A stretch of DNA of 64,000 nt from Clostridia bacterium (GTDB lineage Bacteria; Bacillota; Clostridia; Oscillospirales; CAG-272), in contig JAFSSP010000017.1 in the NCBI GenBank assembly GCA_017450945.1, forward strand, positions 62,001 through 126,000, written 5' to 3'. This document shows, piece by piece, positions 34,112 to 43,048 of the stretch; the first letter of the stretch is position 1, and each line of letters begins with the position of its first letter. Below the pieces are notes generated by a model. The model was not told the origin of the DNA and ran no database searches. It worked only from the letters and a program-made list of their open reading frames with translations. A program made the position numbers and the translations under genes.

Positions 34112-35319
34112 TAAAATTTGCCTTCAAGAATCTTGCCGTCAAAAAGGTACAAAGCATTCTCATCGTTCTCTCGATCCTTGTCTCCGCGGGCGTGGCAGTC
34201 CTTGCCTATAACGTCTCGACGCAGGTCGAAAAAGGCATCACCAAAACGGCGGGTTACTATTCGGCCATCGTCGGCCCTGCCGGAAGCCAGACCCAGCTCG
34301 CCATGAACACCATGTATTTTACCGATTCTCCGCTCGGAACGATCCCCTATCGCGTGGTAAACGATCTGGAGATGGACTCGCGCGTCACAAAGGCGATTCC
34401 CTTTGCCATGGCCGACAGCTACAACGGATATTCGATTGTCGGAAGCACATCGGCATTCCTTGACGGAAAAAAGGTTGCTTTTGGTAAGATGTTCGATGAC
34501 GCCGGATGCTTTGAAGTTGTCGTCGGTTCCCGAGTTGCAGAGGTGTGCGACCTGAAGGTCGGAAGCGAGATCTTCACCTCGCACTCGGCAGGAGAGATGC
34601 ACAAAACGCCTTTTGTGGTCGTCGGCATTCTTGATGCGACCGGCACCGTTTACGACAAGACCGTTTTCACCCAATTGAAATCGATTTGGGAAGTGCATGA
34701 GCACGAGGAAGAAGAACACGACCACGAAGAAGAGGAAGAACATGACCATGAGGAAATGGACGGCATGGTCTGCGCGGTTCTCGTCCGCACAAAGAATCCC
34801 GCCTATGCCATGACGCTGGTCAACGATTACAAGAATAAAGTCGTCACGGACGAGGACGGCGACACCTTCTCCTTGCAGGCGATCGAACCCATGCAAACCG
34901 TGCGCGAAGTCCTGAACGATGCCGACCAGACCAAGTATATCGTGTTTGTCCTCTCGGGCGTGATCCTTGCGATGAACTTTGTCATCATCGGGATCATCAC
35001 CCTGCTCAACACCTATCACGCAAAGAAAGAGATCGCGCTCATGCGGCTCATCGGCGTCAGCACCGCAAAGATCAATCTTTTGTATCTGATCCAGAATCTC
35101 TTCATAGGCCTTATCGCCATTGGCGCGGCGTTCGGTTTTTCGCGGATCTGCCTTGCCTTTATGGGCGATTTCGTTGCGAACATGGGCGTCGTTCTGAACG
35201 CGGGTACTATTTATTGGCCCGAGATCATCATTCTCTTCGGCGTACTTGCCGTCAGCGTCCTGCCCACCGTGATCTGGACGGCGATCATGGCGCGTCGTGA
35301 CAGCGCGGAAAATGCATAA
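34108..35319 (+). CDS. FtsX-like ABC permease with histidine-rich loop
   Basis: A 403-aa permease of the FtsX/MacB class: one N-terminal membrane helix (about 15-33), a large extracytoplasmic domain, then three C-terminal helices (about 275-395, 'YIVFVLSGVILAMNFVIIG', 'LIALGAAFGFSRIC'-like, 'IIILFGVLAVSVLP'). Residues 197-216 of the extracytoplasmic domain are almost only His, Glu and Asp, which is typical of zinc- or nickel-binding loops. It sits between the ATPase and a CxxC lipoprotein. The module could sense or mobilise a metal. Confidence 0.92.
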   Translation: MIKFAFKNLAVKKVQSILIVLSILVSAGVAVLAYNVSTQVEKGITKTAGYYSAIVGPAGSQTQLAMNTMYFTDSPLGTIPYRVVNDLEMDSRVTKAIPFAMADSYNGYSIVGSTSAFLDGKKVAFGKMFDDAGCFEVVVGSRVAEVCDLKVGSEIFTSHSAGEMHKTPFVVVGILDATGTVYDKTVFTQLKSIWEVHEHEEEEHDHEEEEEHDHEEMDGMVCAVLVRTKNPAYAMTLVNDYKNKVVTDEDGDTFSLQAIEPMQTVREVLNDADQTKYIVFVLSGVILAMNFVIIGIITLLNTYHAKKEIALMRLIGVSTAKINLLYLIQNLFIGLIAIGAAFGFSRICLAFMGDFVANMGVVLNAGTIYWPEIIILFGVLAVSVLPTVIWTAIMARRDSAENA

Positions 35320-35331
35320 AGAGGTATTACC

Positions 35332-36291
35332 ATGAAACAAAATCGATATCGAATTGCCGTATTTTTTCTTGCGATCCTTTGCGCCTTTCCGATGTTTTAC
35401 GGCTGTAAAAAGGAGGAAGCCGACGGCGACGCGATCACGCTGAGCTTCAAGCAGGCAGCGGGCTACGAATATCTCAAATCGCTCGACGGAAAAACCGTTT
35501 CAATGAACGGATACATGGCCACCAGCTCTCCTGCCGACGGTTCTTTCATCTTTTTGATGAATATGCCCTTTCAGTCCTGCCCCTTCTGCGTGCCGAACAC
35601 CTCGCAGCTGGCAAACACCATTGAGGTCTATCCGCAAAAGGGAGATTCCTTTGATTACACCACGCAGGCCGTCCGCGTGACCGGAACGCTGGTTGTGGCA
35701 AAAGATCCTTCCAAGCCTTTTACCGATCTGTACGGATATGAGTTCTCTTTCAAGATCGAAGACGCTTCCTACAGGATCCTCAAGGATACCGACCTTTCGG
35801 CCGAAATGCAGCTCTGGCAGAATCTCTCGGCAAGCGGCATCGTCAACGATCTTTACGATATGTATAACTACGTCAACTTCCTTTGCAACTGGCCGAATTA
35901 CAAGGTCAATTCCTACACCGATAAGGACGGCAACAAGCACCCCGGCTATTACCTTTATTCCGCGGATGCGCTCAACTATCTGGAAAAGGATGGCGCGCAA
36001 TTCAACTACGGCTACAAGGACGGTTATTTTGAAAATCTGAGAAAACGCGTTCTCAAAATCAGCGACACCGCCTTTTCGGAATTGGTAAATAACATAACCG
36101 AAGCCGAGGCGCTCGCCAAAGAAGCGCTTGCCGATCTGAAGGAGGGCAAATTCACCTCGGAAAAGAAATACGTCGAGGAGTTCGGGCAGGAAGACTATAT
36201 CTACATGCTCAACCGCGGCAAAGAATTCATGGAACGCATGGACTTACTCTACAGCTTCTTCTCAAACTGGCTTGCCGGTTGGGAGCTTTGA
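35332..36291 (+). CDS. CxxC-containing lipoprotein, DUF3299-like
   Basis: A 319-aa predicted lipoprotein: a positively charged N-terminus, a hydrophobic helix, then Cys25 in a lipobox-like 'MFYGCKK'. Residues 47-125 look like the OB-type DUF3299 fold ('LDGKTVSMNGYM', 'VRVTGTLVV') with C83 and C86 in 'SCPFC', able to bind metal or form a disulphide. The C-terminal half is helical and unrecognised. It is the third gene of the ABC operon; similar ABC-ATPase/permease/DUF3299 sets in Vibrio (Zrg system) are linked to zinc. That link is by analogy only. Confidence 0.8.
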   Translation: MKQNRYRIAVFFLAILCAFPMFYGCKKEEADGDAITLSFKQAAGYEYLKSLDGKTVSMNGYMATSSPADGSFIFLMNMPFQSCPFCVPNTSQLANTIEVYPQKGDSFDYTTQAVRVTGTLVVAKDPSKPFTDLYGYEFSFKIEDASYRILKDTDLSAEMQLWQNLSASGIVNDLYDMYNYVNFLCNWPNYKVNSYTDKDGNKHPGYYLYSADALNYLEKDGAQFNYGYKDGYFENLRKRVLKISDTAFSELVNNITEAEALAKEALADLKEGKFTSEKKYVEEFGQEDYIYMLNRGKEFMERMDLLYSFFSNWLAGWEL

Positions 36292-36312
36292 TGAATAGAA
36301 GCAAATAAAAAT

Positions 36313-36345
36313 GCGAGAGAAACTTTTTGCAAAAGTTTCTCTCGC
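36313..36345. repeat. Long perfect palindrome (dispersed family, copy 1)
   Basis: 15-bp arms beginning GCGAGAGAAACTTTT with a 3-nt loop, after the lipoprotein gene. Related palindromes are at 40068-40103 and 45974-46014. It can act as a terminator. Confidence 0.7.
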
Positions 36346-36371
36346 GCTCTTTTCAAAAACTCCACACAAAA

Positions 36372-36406
36372 AAGATCCGGGATCCTTCAAACAGATTCCC
36401 GGATCT
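36372..36406. terminator. Bidirectional terminator before the 36424 gene
   Basis: 11-bp perfect stem (AAGATCCGGGA with its complement) around a 13-nt loop, A-tract on one side and T-tract on the other, between convergent genes. Confidence 0.85.
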
Positions 36407-36423
36407 TTTTTTGGGAAATGGGT

Positions 36424-36714
36424 TTATTCTTCAGGCTTTTCAACTTCAAGCGAAGCAAGCGTGCAATCCTTCAAATTGACGTCCACCGTCGCATGGTATC
36501 CGTAGGTTTTCAGCTTGCCGGTGGGAGAGGTGATCTCAACCGAGCCGACGACTTGGAAGCGCGGAAGCGCGGTATAGGTTTCATCCTGCGTGCAAACGGA
36601 AATATCGATGTTATTGACCTTGCCGCGCGCGATCTTGGCTTCAAAAGCCTTGGTCGATTTCATCAAGAATTCCTGCGCGGCTCTGCTCTCTTTGCTGTCG
36701 GTAATGTTCATCAT
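36424..36714 (-). CDS. Small conserved-type cytosolic protein of unknown function
   Basis: A 96-aa protein starting at the ATG of 'MMNITDSKESRAAQEFL', preceded by AAGGAG. N-terminal helix with 'AAQEFLMKSTKAFEAKIARG', then beta strands ('NIDISVCTQDETYTALPRFQVVGSVEITSPTG', 'YGYHATVDVNLKDC'). There is no signal peptide or membrane segment. I do not recognise a family; a small alpha-beta ligand- or nucleic-acid-binding fold is possible. It has a bidirectional terminator downstream, which supports it as a real, separate gene. Confidence 0.7.
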   Translation of the reverse strand: MMNITDSKESRAAQEFLMKSTKAFEAKIARGKVNNIDISVCTQDETYTALPRFQVVGSVEITSPTGKLKTYGYHATVDVNLKDCTLASLEVEKPEE

Positions 36715-36785
36715 GGTTTTAGAGTCTCCTTGTAAATTGTTACTGTCAGTATACCACAAACGGCGCCCGATGTCAACTTGATTTT

Positions 36786-37607
36786 TTAAATTCCGTTCGC
36801 CCAGCGGACGGCGTGGTCGACCCAGGTGGCGATGAGCGGATTGTTCCAACCGACGATCGGGGTGGCAAGTGAGGCGCCGTGGTTGCCCTCCGGGAAGATA
36901 TGAAGTTCAAGCGGAACGCCGTGCTCAACCAGTGCCGAGGCGAGAAGAAGCGTATTCTGTACCGGAACGCAGTCGTCGGTACGCGTGTGCCAAAGGAAGG
37001 TCGGAACAGTGTTATCGTCCACCCGTTTTTCGAGCGAGACTTCTTCCCGCTTCTTTTCGTCATCGTATTCATCAAACAGGATGTTCTGGATCGAGCCTTT
37101 GTGCGAGTACTTCCCTGCCGTGATCACCGGGTAGCCGAGGATCATGCCGGCCGGGCGAAGCTCGTTCTCTTTGATTTTCAGCGCATTCTTGACGTAGCTG
37201 CTGTTGTAGAGGATCCCGAAGCTTGCGGCAAGGTGTCCACCCGCCGAAAAGCCCATGACAAAGATCTTGTCGGGATCGACATGGAACTCCTCTGCATGGT
37301 CTTTGATAAACTTCATAGCCGTCGCCGCCTCAATGAGCTGCGTCGGGAACTTTTTTCCCGCATGATTCTTGTTGTTGACCGTGTAGGAGAGGACAAAGAC
37401 GTTAAACCCCTTCGCCAAAAACGCAATGGCGACCGGGTCGGCTTCTCTTTGTGCAACGATGGTATATGCGCCGCCGGGACAAACGAGAATGCCGCGCCGC
37501 TTTTCATTAAAGGGCTGTTCCGGGCAAGCGGGGGCTACGTAGGCCGTCAGGTTGACCGTAGGATCAACTTGAGACAGCGGATAGGTCTTGATTTCGGTAA
37601 AAGCCAT
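36786..37607 (-). CDS. Alpha/beta hydrolase, acyl esterase-type
   Basis: A 273-aa intracellular esterase of the BD-FAE/acetyl xylan esterase-like alpha/beta hydrolase group. 'GFSAGGHLAASFG' gives the nucleophile serine elbow (G-x-S-x-G), 'HTRTDDCVPV' the acid, and 'GNHGASLA' the catalytic His. 'LVCPGGAYT' provides the oxyanion hole (HGG-like). The length is normal. It could remove acyl groups from imported plant sugars, in line with the saccharolytic region, but it is not in that operon. Confidence 0.87.
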   Translation of the reverse strand: MAFTEIKTYPLSQVDPTVNLTAYVAPACPEQPFNEKRRGILVCPGGAYTIVAQREADPVAIAFLAKGFNVFVLSYTVNNKNHAGKKFPTQLIEAATAMKFIKDHAEEFHVDPDKIFVMGFSAGGHLAASFGILYNSSYVKNALKIKENELRPAGMILGYPVITAGKYSHKGSIQNILFDEYDDEKKREEVSLEKRVDDNTVPTFLWHTRTDDCVPVQNTLLLASALVEHGVPLELHIFPEGNHGASLATPIVGWNNPLIATWVDHAVRWANGI

Positions 37608-37613
37608 TTTTTC

Positions 37614-38375
37614 TCACTTCTCTTTCTTTTCGGCAGACTTTGCCTGTCTGTTTTCCTGCCACCGGGCATAAGCTCTTTCAACCGGCGCCCAAATTCTGCC
37701 GAGATGGAACTTTTTGCAAAGGAAGTAGATCGGAATGGCAAGCACGACGCCGGCAATGACGTCGAGAAAATAATGCTGTTTGACGTAAAGCGTAGAGGCG
37801 AAGATCAAAAGAGACAAAAGAAGTGAGTAAACACGATACCCCTTTGAAATTTCTTTTCTTCCCATCACGCCGAGAAAACACAGCGTACTGTTGATGCAGT
37901 GGAAGCTGGGCAATAGGTTGTATGCCGTCTCCGAGCCGTCAAGAGAATACCAGAACTTGCGTAGCCAATCAAAAGAAAAGAAGCCCTGATTTGCAGTTTC
38001 CTCAAAAAGTCCCTCGGCAACCCGATCCATGTAGGTCGGGAAAAATGCCAACAGAAGCATTCCTATGATGCAGGCAAACAGATTTGCCGCCATGTAATCG
38101 GCAAAATGCTGTTTTTCGCATTTGGAAACCACCATCGGCCCCATCGCCCAATAGGCGTACGACCAGACGTAAGGAAGGATAAAGATCGAAATAATGGGAA
38201 AGAAATCATCGAGCGGAATTTTGGGAGAGAACGGAGGAATTCCAAACCAGGATGCAAGATAATGCCCGGCAAGGTAAAAGGCGTGCTGTAAAATCAAAGT
38301 CAGAATGCCGATGATCACGGCATATCCTTTGATCCGGTTTTTCTTTCTATCGGGGATCGTAGGAGAAGAATTCAT
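37614..38375 (-). CDS. PAP2-family membrane phosphatase
   Basis: A 253-aa inner-membrane protein with six predicted helices. It has phosphatidic acid phosphatase 2 motifs: 'PSFHCINS' (motif 2, His) and 'KQHYFLDVIAG' (motif 3, His-Asp). The first motif is weak. It resembles the inositol phosphorylceramide synthase (Aur1/Ipt1)-like subgroup of PAP2. It probably dephosphorylates a lipid phosphate such as phosphatidic acid or undecaprenyl pyrophosphate. It is separated by 6 nt from the hydrolase gene downstream. Confidence 0.87.
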   Translation of the reverse strand: MNSSPTIPDRKKNRIKGYAVIIGILTLILQHAFYLAGHYLASWFGIPPFSPKIPLDDFFPIISIFILPYVWSYAYWAMGPMVVSKCEKQHFADYMAANLFACIIGMLLLAFFPTYMDRVAEGLFEETANQGFFSFDWLRKFWYSLDGSETAYNLLPSFHCINSTLCFLGVMGRKEISKGYRVYSLLLSLLIFASTLYVKQHYFLDVIAGVVLAIPIYFLCKKFHLGRIWAPVERAYARWQENRQAKSAEKKEK

Positions 38376-38451
38376 AAACTGTCCCTTCCTTTTTGATTAT
38401 TCTTCCCCTATATCATAGCCTTTTTTGGCCGGTTTGTCAAGAGAGCGCGCA

Positions 38452-38832
38452 TCAATCCTTTGGCTTTCCCTTAAAAATCAGACAGGCAAGATAGCCAAAG
38501 ACAAGAGAGGCGGCAATCCCACCTGCGGCACTGGTCAAAGGCCCTGTCAGTGCGCCGAGAAGCCCCTTCTCTTCCACCGCTTCCCTAACGCCTTTGGAAA
38601 TGAGATATCCAAAGCCGGTCAATGGGACCGTCGCGCCAGCACCCGCGAGCTTGACGATCGGTTCGTAAAGTCCGATCGCGCCCAAAAGGACACCCGCAAC
38701 CACGTAGGCGACAAGGATCCGCGCCGGCGAGAGTGCGGTTTTGTCAATGAGAATCTGTGCAATAACGCAAAGTGCGCCACCGATGAGAAAGGCCCAGACA
38801 AAGGGCAAAAAAACATCTAGAAATGCTTTCAT
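38452..38832 (-). CDS. spoVAE: Stage V sporulation protein AE
   Basis: A 126-aa polytopic membrane protein (about four helices), part of the SpoVA channel that moves Ca-dipicolinate into the forespore and out in germination. 'VWAFLIGGALCVIAQILIDKTALSPARILVAYVVAGVLLGAIGLYEP' type features match SpoVAE/SpoVAEB. The start ATG at 38832 overlaps the stop of spoVAD (ATGA). No spoVAC is adjacent. Confidence 0.92.
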   Translation of the reverse strand: MKAFLDVFLPFVWAFLIGGALCVIAQILIDKTALSPARILVAYVVAGVLLGAIGLYEPIVKLAGAGATVPLTGFGYLISKGVREAVEEKGLLGALTGPLTSAAGGIAASLVFGYLACLIFKGKPKD

Positions 38833-39827
38833 TCCGGGATCGCCTCCAGTTCGATAAGATGCGCGATGGCAGGGATCGCTCTTCCCTGCTTGATGCTGTC
38901 CGGGCTCATCATAGCGCCGGTCGAAAGAAACAGGATCCTTCTCCATTTGCCGGATGAGAGTTTCGGCAAAAGATAAGCCGAGAGCACCACAGCGGAACAA
39001 CCGCATCCCGAGCCTCCGGCGTGTACGTCCTGCGTTTCTCTATCATAGATGAGCTGCCCGCAGTCGGTATAGCGCTTGCCGAGCGGGATCCCTTCGGCGC
39101 GCGCAAGATCCTGCAAGATCGCGCCGCCTTCAAATCCGAGGTCGCCGGTGACGATGCAATCATAGACTTCCGGACGTTCGCCGGTCGCAGAAAAGAAGCG
39201 CAAGAGCGTATCGAGCGCCGCCGGAGCCATCGCCGCTCCCATGTTGGCAAGATCGCGCACGCCCATTTCGATCACTCTGCCGGCACAGCCTCGCGAGATC
39301 CTTGCCGCACCGCGCTCCTCTTTGCCAAGTAAGAAGGCTCCGGCACCGGTCACCGTCCATTGTGCGGTCGGCGCTCTCTGCGCGCCGTATTCGAGCGGAG
39401 AGCGGTATTGCCGCTCGGCGACGCAGTTGTGCGAGGAGGTCACGGAGCATGCATAGCGGCAACCACTTGCGATCGCCATGGACGCCAGCAGGATCCCCTC
39501 GGCACAGGTCGAGCAGGCTCCATACAACCCGAAGTACGGAATGTTGAAATCCATGAGTCCGTAGGCAGACCCCACGCACTGATTTTGCAGATCCCCTGCA
39601 AAAAGCGCGTCGATCTCGTTTTCCTTTTTTTCGCTCTTGGCAAGGAGCGTGTTAAAGGCGATCCTTTGCATCTCGCTCTCGGCGCTCTCCCAGGTCTTTT
39701 TGCCAAAGCGGTCGTCCTCATCTCGCAGATCAAACAGGGGGCCAAGCGGCCCCGCGCTTTCTTTTTTTCCGACGACCGACGCCGACGCGAGCAGATTTAC
39801 TTTCAGCTCAAAAACATCTTTCCGCAT
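38829..39827 (-). CDS. spoVAD: Stage V sporulation protein AD
   Basis: A 332-aa soluble protein with a thiolase-like fold that binds dipicolinate on the forespore membrane. 'YFGLYGACSTCAEGILLASMAIASGC' and 'TSSHNCVAERQYRSPLEYGAQRAPTAQWTVTGAGAFLLG' are characteristic. The ATG at 39827 (MRKDVFELKVNLL) follows AGAGGTGG; a longer frame from 39866 lacks a good site. It is co-transcribed with spoVAE. Confidence 0.95.
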   Translation of the reverse strand: MRKDVFELKVNLLASASVVGKKESAGPLGPLFDLRDEDDRFGKKTWESAESEMQRIAFNTLLAKSEKKENEIDALFAGDLQNQCVGSAYGLMDFNIPYFGLYGACSTCAEGILLASMAIASGCRYACSVTSSHNCVAERQYRSPLEYGAQRAPTAQWTVTGAGAFLLGKEERGAARISRGCAGRVIEMGVRDLANMGAAMAPAALDTLLRFFSATGERPEVYDCIVTGDLGFEGGAILQDLARAEGIPLGKRYTDCGQLIYDRETQDVHAGGSGCGCSAVVLSAYLLPKLSSGKWRRILFLSTGAMMSPDSIKQGRAIPAIAHLIELEAIPE

Positions 39828-39923
39828 AAAACCACCTCTTTTAGGATAGCTTTTCCGCTTTTTCAAAAAGCATACAAAAAAGCCCGGATTTTCTCCGGAC
39901 TTTCTCTTTGATTCGTTTGAATA

Positions 39924-39974
39924 CCCTCATCCGCCCTCGCAAGCTCGGGCACCTTCCCTGTGGGGGGGAAGGCT
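39924..39974. repeat. Dispersed double-hairpin repeat, copy 1
   Basis: CCCTCATCC, then a hairpin GCCC/GGGC, then a hairpin CCTTCCC/GGGAAGG, ending GGCT. Same order as copy 2 (45724-45776); the first hairpin has changed sequence but still pairs. Confidence 0.75.
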
Positions 39975-40067
39975 GGCAAAGCACCAATGCACAAGCAAAG
40001 CGCGGGAAGCTTTTGAGAGCATCCCGGCTACAATCTAAAAATCCTTATCAAAAGCTTTTGAAAGAGG

Positions 40068-40103
40068 TGCGGAGGAAACTTTTCTCGAAAAGTTTCCTCC
40101 GCA
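40068..40103. repeat. Long perfect palindrome (dispersed family, copy 2)
   Basis: 17-bp perfect arms starting TGCGGAGGAAACTTTTC around a 2-nt loop, 8 nt beyond the purA stop. It is probably used as the purA terminator. Confidence 0.75.
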
Positions 40104-40110
40104 GTCTCTC

Positions 40111-41385
40111 TTAAAACATCTTGATATACTCTTCTCTCTCCGCGCCGACCGAGATATACTGGATCGGGCAGCCGGTAGCTTTTTCGATATATTTCACGTA
40201 GTCCTGTGCAGCTTTCGGAAGTTCCTCAAACTTGCGGCAGGCCGAGATATCGCAGTTCCAGCCTTCCATCTCGGTATAGATCGGTTTTGCGACGGTGAGA
40301 TCTCTGCCGTTCGGGAAATAATCCACCCGCTTGCCGTCCACTTCGTAGGCGACGCAAACCGGGATCTTTTTCATGTAGGAAAGCACGTCGAGCTTGGTGA
40401 GGGCGATCGAGGTTGCGGCCTGGGCCATCACGCCGTAGCGCGAGGCGATCACGTCAAACCCGCCGACACGGCGAGGACGACCGGTTGCGGCACCGTACTC
40501 GTTGCCGGCTTTGCGAAGCTCTTCGGCTTCGGCACCGAACATCTCGCAGGTGAACGGGCCTTCGCCCACGCAGGTGGAATAGGCCTTCATAATGCCGATG
40601 CTCTCGTCCACCTTGTACTGCGGAATACCCGCGCCGATCGGCGCATAGGCCGAAATATTGGAAGAGGACGAGGTGTAAGGATAAATGCCAAAGTCGATAT
40701 CGCGCAAAGCGCCGAGCTGAGCCTCAAACAGGATCTTCTTCCCTGCTTTGACCGCGTTGTCGAGATAAACGGTCGTGTCGCAGATATAATCCTTGAACGG
40801 GAAGCCGAACTTTTCGAGCCAGTCGTACATTTCTTTTGCGGAGATCGGTTCGTGATGGTATCCGCCGACGATGGTCAGGTTTTTCCATTCCATGAGGTCG
40901 GTAAGCCTGTCGAGCAGAAGCTCGGGATGGAGCAGATCTCCCATGCGGAGCGCCTTTTTCATGTATTTGTCGGCATACACCGGGCCGATGCCACGGCGAG
41001 TCGAGCCGAATTTCTTGTCGGCCAAACGATCCTCTTCAAGACAGTCGAGGAGCTTATGATACGGCATGCAAATGGTCGCACGATCCGAAATTTTCAGGTG
41101 TTCGGGTGTGATCACGATCCCCGCGTCGCGCAGTCTTGCGATCTCGCCGGTCAGGTGCTCGAGGTCAATGACCATACCGGGCCCCATCACGTTGACGGTC
41201 TCGTCGCGGAGAATGCCGGACGGAAGCAGGTTCAGGATGAATTTTCCCTTTTCGTTGACCACGGTGTGACCTGCATTGTTGCCGCCCTGGTAGCGTAAGA
41301 CCACGTCGTACTCTCTTGAGATCAGATCGACCATACGGCCTTTGCCTTCATCTCCCCAGTTGATTCCTACGATTGCTGTTAACAT
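40111..41385 (-). CDS. purA: Adenylosuccinate synthase
   Basis: Condenses IMP and aspartate using GTP, the first step from IMP to AMP. 'GINWGDEGKGRMVDL' (7-21) is the GTP P-loop and catalytic Asp region, 'GGNNAGHTVV' the IMP site, 'STRRGIGPVYADK' the substrate loop, and 'TGRPRRVGGFDVI' the late motif. The length of 424 aa is normal. It is 24 nt downstream of purB and is likely translated from the same transcript. Confidence 0.98.
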   Translation of the reverse strand: MLTAIVGINWGDEGKGRMVDLISREYDVVLRYQGGNNAGHTVVNEKGKFILNLLPSGILRDETVNVMGPGMVIDLEHLTGEIARLRDAGIVITPEHLKISDRATICMPYHKLLDCLEEDRLADKKFGSTRRGIGPVYADKYMKKALRMGDLLHPELLLDRLTDLMEWKNLTIVGGYHHEPISAKEMYDWLEKFGFPFKDYICDTTVYLDNAVKAGKKILFEAQLGALRDIDFGIYPYTSSSSNISAYAPIGAGIPQYKVDESIGIMKAYSTCVGEGPFTCEMFGAEAEELRKAGNEYGAATGRPRRVGGFDVIASRYGVMAQAATSIALTKLDVLSYMKKIPVCVAYEVDGKRVDYFPNGRDLTVAKPIYTEMEGWNCDISACRKFEELPKAAQDYVKYIEKATGCPIQYISVGAEREEYIKMF

Positions 41386-41409
41386 GTTCTTTTCCCTCTG
41401 TTCTGTAAT

Positions 41410-42843
41410 TTATACGTTGATTGAAATTTGGGTTCCGCAAAGCTCTGAGTTGGCGGCAAGCACCGGGGCAAGCTCTTCTTTGAGGAAGGCCTCGGTCTGT
41501 TCGGGCGCCATTCCGATAAACTCATTTACATTGAGCAGTTTTGTAAGATCTTCTTTTGTAAGACCAAACCTCTCGTCGGCAAGGATGCGGTCGAGCAGAT
41601 CGTTCTCTCTCCCATGGAGCTTGATCTCTTTTGTGACCGCGACCGAATGTTCGCGGATCGCTTCGTGGAGGGCCTGACGGTCGCCGCCGCGCTTGACGCA
41701 TTCCATGAGAATGTTTTCGGTGGCCATAAACGGAAGCTCCTCGTCAAGATGCTTTTTCATCACGTTCGGGTAGGCCGTTCCGTTCGAGATCACATTGATG
41801 TAGAGCGACAGGATGCCGTCGGTGGCAAGGAATGCCTCCGGGATGCTGATGCGGCGGTTGGCGCTGTCATCCAGCGTGCGTTCGAGCCACTGCGTCGCCG
41901 CCGTGATCGCCGGGTTCTGGCAATCGACAATGACGTATCTTGCAAGAGACGCCATGCGCTCGCAACGCATCGGGTTGCGCTTGTAGGCCATGGCAGAAGA
42001 GCCGACCTGAGCCGCTTCAAAAGGCTCGTCAAACTCCTTGAGATGCGCCATGAGCCGCAGGTCGCCGGCCGCTTTCGAGGCGCTCTGCGCAATACCGGAG
42101 AGCACCGATAAGACGAAATAATCGACCTTTCGCGTATAGGTCTGGCCCGAGACCGCCATCGAGGCGGAAAAGCCCATTTTTTCGGCGATCTTTTGTTCGA
42201 GCAGTTTGACCTTCTCTCTGTCGCCGTCAAAAAGTTCGAGGAAGGAAGCGCCGGTACCGGTGGTTCCCTTGCACCCGAGCAGCTTTAAGTTGGAAAGCGC
42301 AAAATCGAGTTGAGCAAGATCCAAAAGGAGATCCTGCGCCCAAAGCGTGGCGCGCTTGCCGAGCGTAGTCGGCTGCGCCGCCTGAAAATGCGTGTAGGCG
42401 AGCGTGGGGGTATCCTTGTATTTTTTTGCAAAATTTCCAAGCGATTCCAGCGTGGAGATCAAAAGTTTTTTGATCCGGAGAAGCCCTTCGCGCATGAGAA
42501 TGATATCGGTATTATCGCCGACGTAGCAGGAGGTCGCTCCCAGGTGAATGATCGCTTTGGCACTCGGGCAGGCGTCGCCGAAGGTGCGGATGTGCGCCAT
42601 GACGTCATGCCGGAGCGCATGCTCGTATGCGGCGGCCTTTTCGTAATCGATGTCGTAAAGGTGCGCGCGCATCTCCGTGATCTGTTCGTCGGTGATGGCA
42701 AGTCCCAGTTCCTGTTCGCTCTCGGCCAGGGCCAGCCAGAGTTTTCGCCAGGTGGAAAACTTCACATCGTCCGAAAAAATGCGCTGCATTTCCTTTCCGG
42801 AATACCGTGCGCAAAGCGGATTTTGATAGCTTCCGTGATCCAT
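41410..42843 (-). CDS. purB: Adenylosuccinate lyase
   Basis: Fumarase-superfamily lyase acting on adenylosuccinate and SAICAR. 'SSAMAYKRNPMRCE' is the signature catalytic loop; 'HLGATSCYVGDNTD' and 'TYTRKVDYFVL' are further substrate-site motifs. The start ATG at 42843 follows AAAGGAGG; a longer frame upstream runs through the leader hairpin. At 477 aa it is near the usual 430-480. It is followed by purA. Confidence 0.97.
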   Translation of the reverse strand: MDHGSYQNPLCARYSGKEMQRIFSDDVKFSTWRKLWLALAESEQELGLAITDEQITEMRAHLYDIDYEKAAAYEHALRHDVMAHIRTFGDACPSAKAIIHLGATSCYVGDNTDIILMREGLLRIKKLLISTLESLGNFAKKYKDTPTLAYTHFQAAQPTTLGKRATLWAQDLLLDLAQLDFALSNLKLLGCKGTTGTGASFLELFDGDREKVKLLEQKIAEKMGFSASMAVSGQTYTRKVDYFVLSVLSGIAQSASKAAGDLRLMAHLKEFDEPFEAAQVGSSAMAYKRNPMRCERMASLARYVIVDCQNPAITAATQWLERTLDDSANRRISIPEAFLATDGILSLYINVISNGTAYPNVMKKHLDEELPFMATENILMECVKRGGDRQALHEAIREHSVAVTKEIKLHGRENDLLDRILADERFGLTKEDLTKLLNVNEFIGMAPEQTEAFLKEELAPVLAANSELCGTQISINV

Positions 42844-42872
42844 GGGAACATCCTCCTTTGCAAAAACAAAGA

Positions 42873-42904
42873 GGCGGCAATCGGAAAAATCCGACCGGGC
42901 CGCC
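42873..42904 (-). promoter_or_regulatory. Terminator-like hairpin in the purB leader
   Basis: Between the purB promoter and start codon, minus-strand GGCGGC and TCGGA arms pair with TCCGA and GCCGCC, followed by TCTTTGTTTTT. It has the form of an intrinsic terminator, so it may attenuate purB-purA transcription. Confidence 0.6.
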
Positions 42905-42916
42905 TTTTCCTTATCT

Positions 42917-42945
42917 ATTATATATAGCTTTCTTCTATCTGTCAA
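42917..42945 (-). promoter_or_regulatory. Promoter of purB-purA
   Basis: Minus-strand TTGACA (42940-42945), 17-bp spacer, TATAAT (42917-42922). Both hexamers are consensus. Confidence 0.85.
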
Positions 42946-43048
42946 TAGATTTTTCAAAATTGCAAAATCCAACATCCGAAAAAGCGCATAAAAGGCGTTT
43001 TTTTCTGCAAACTAATCATGAATATCCTTGCAAAAGGAGGACAAATCT

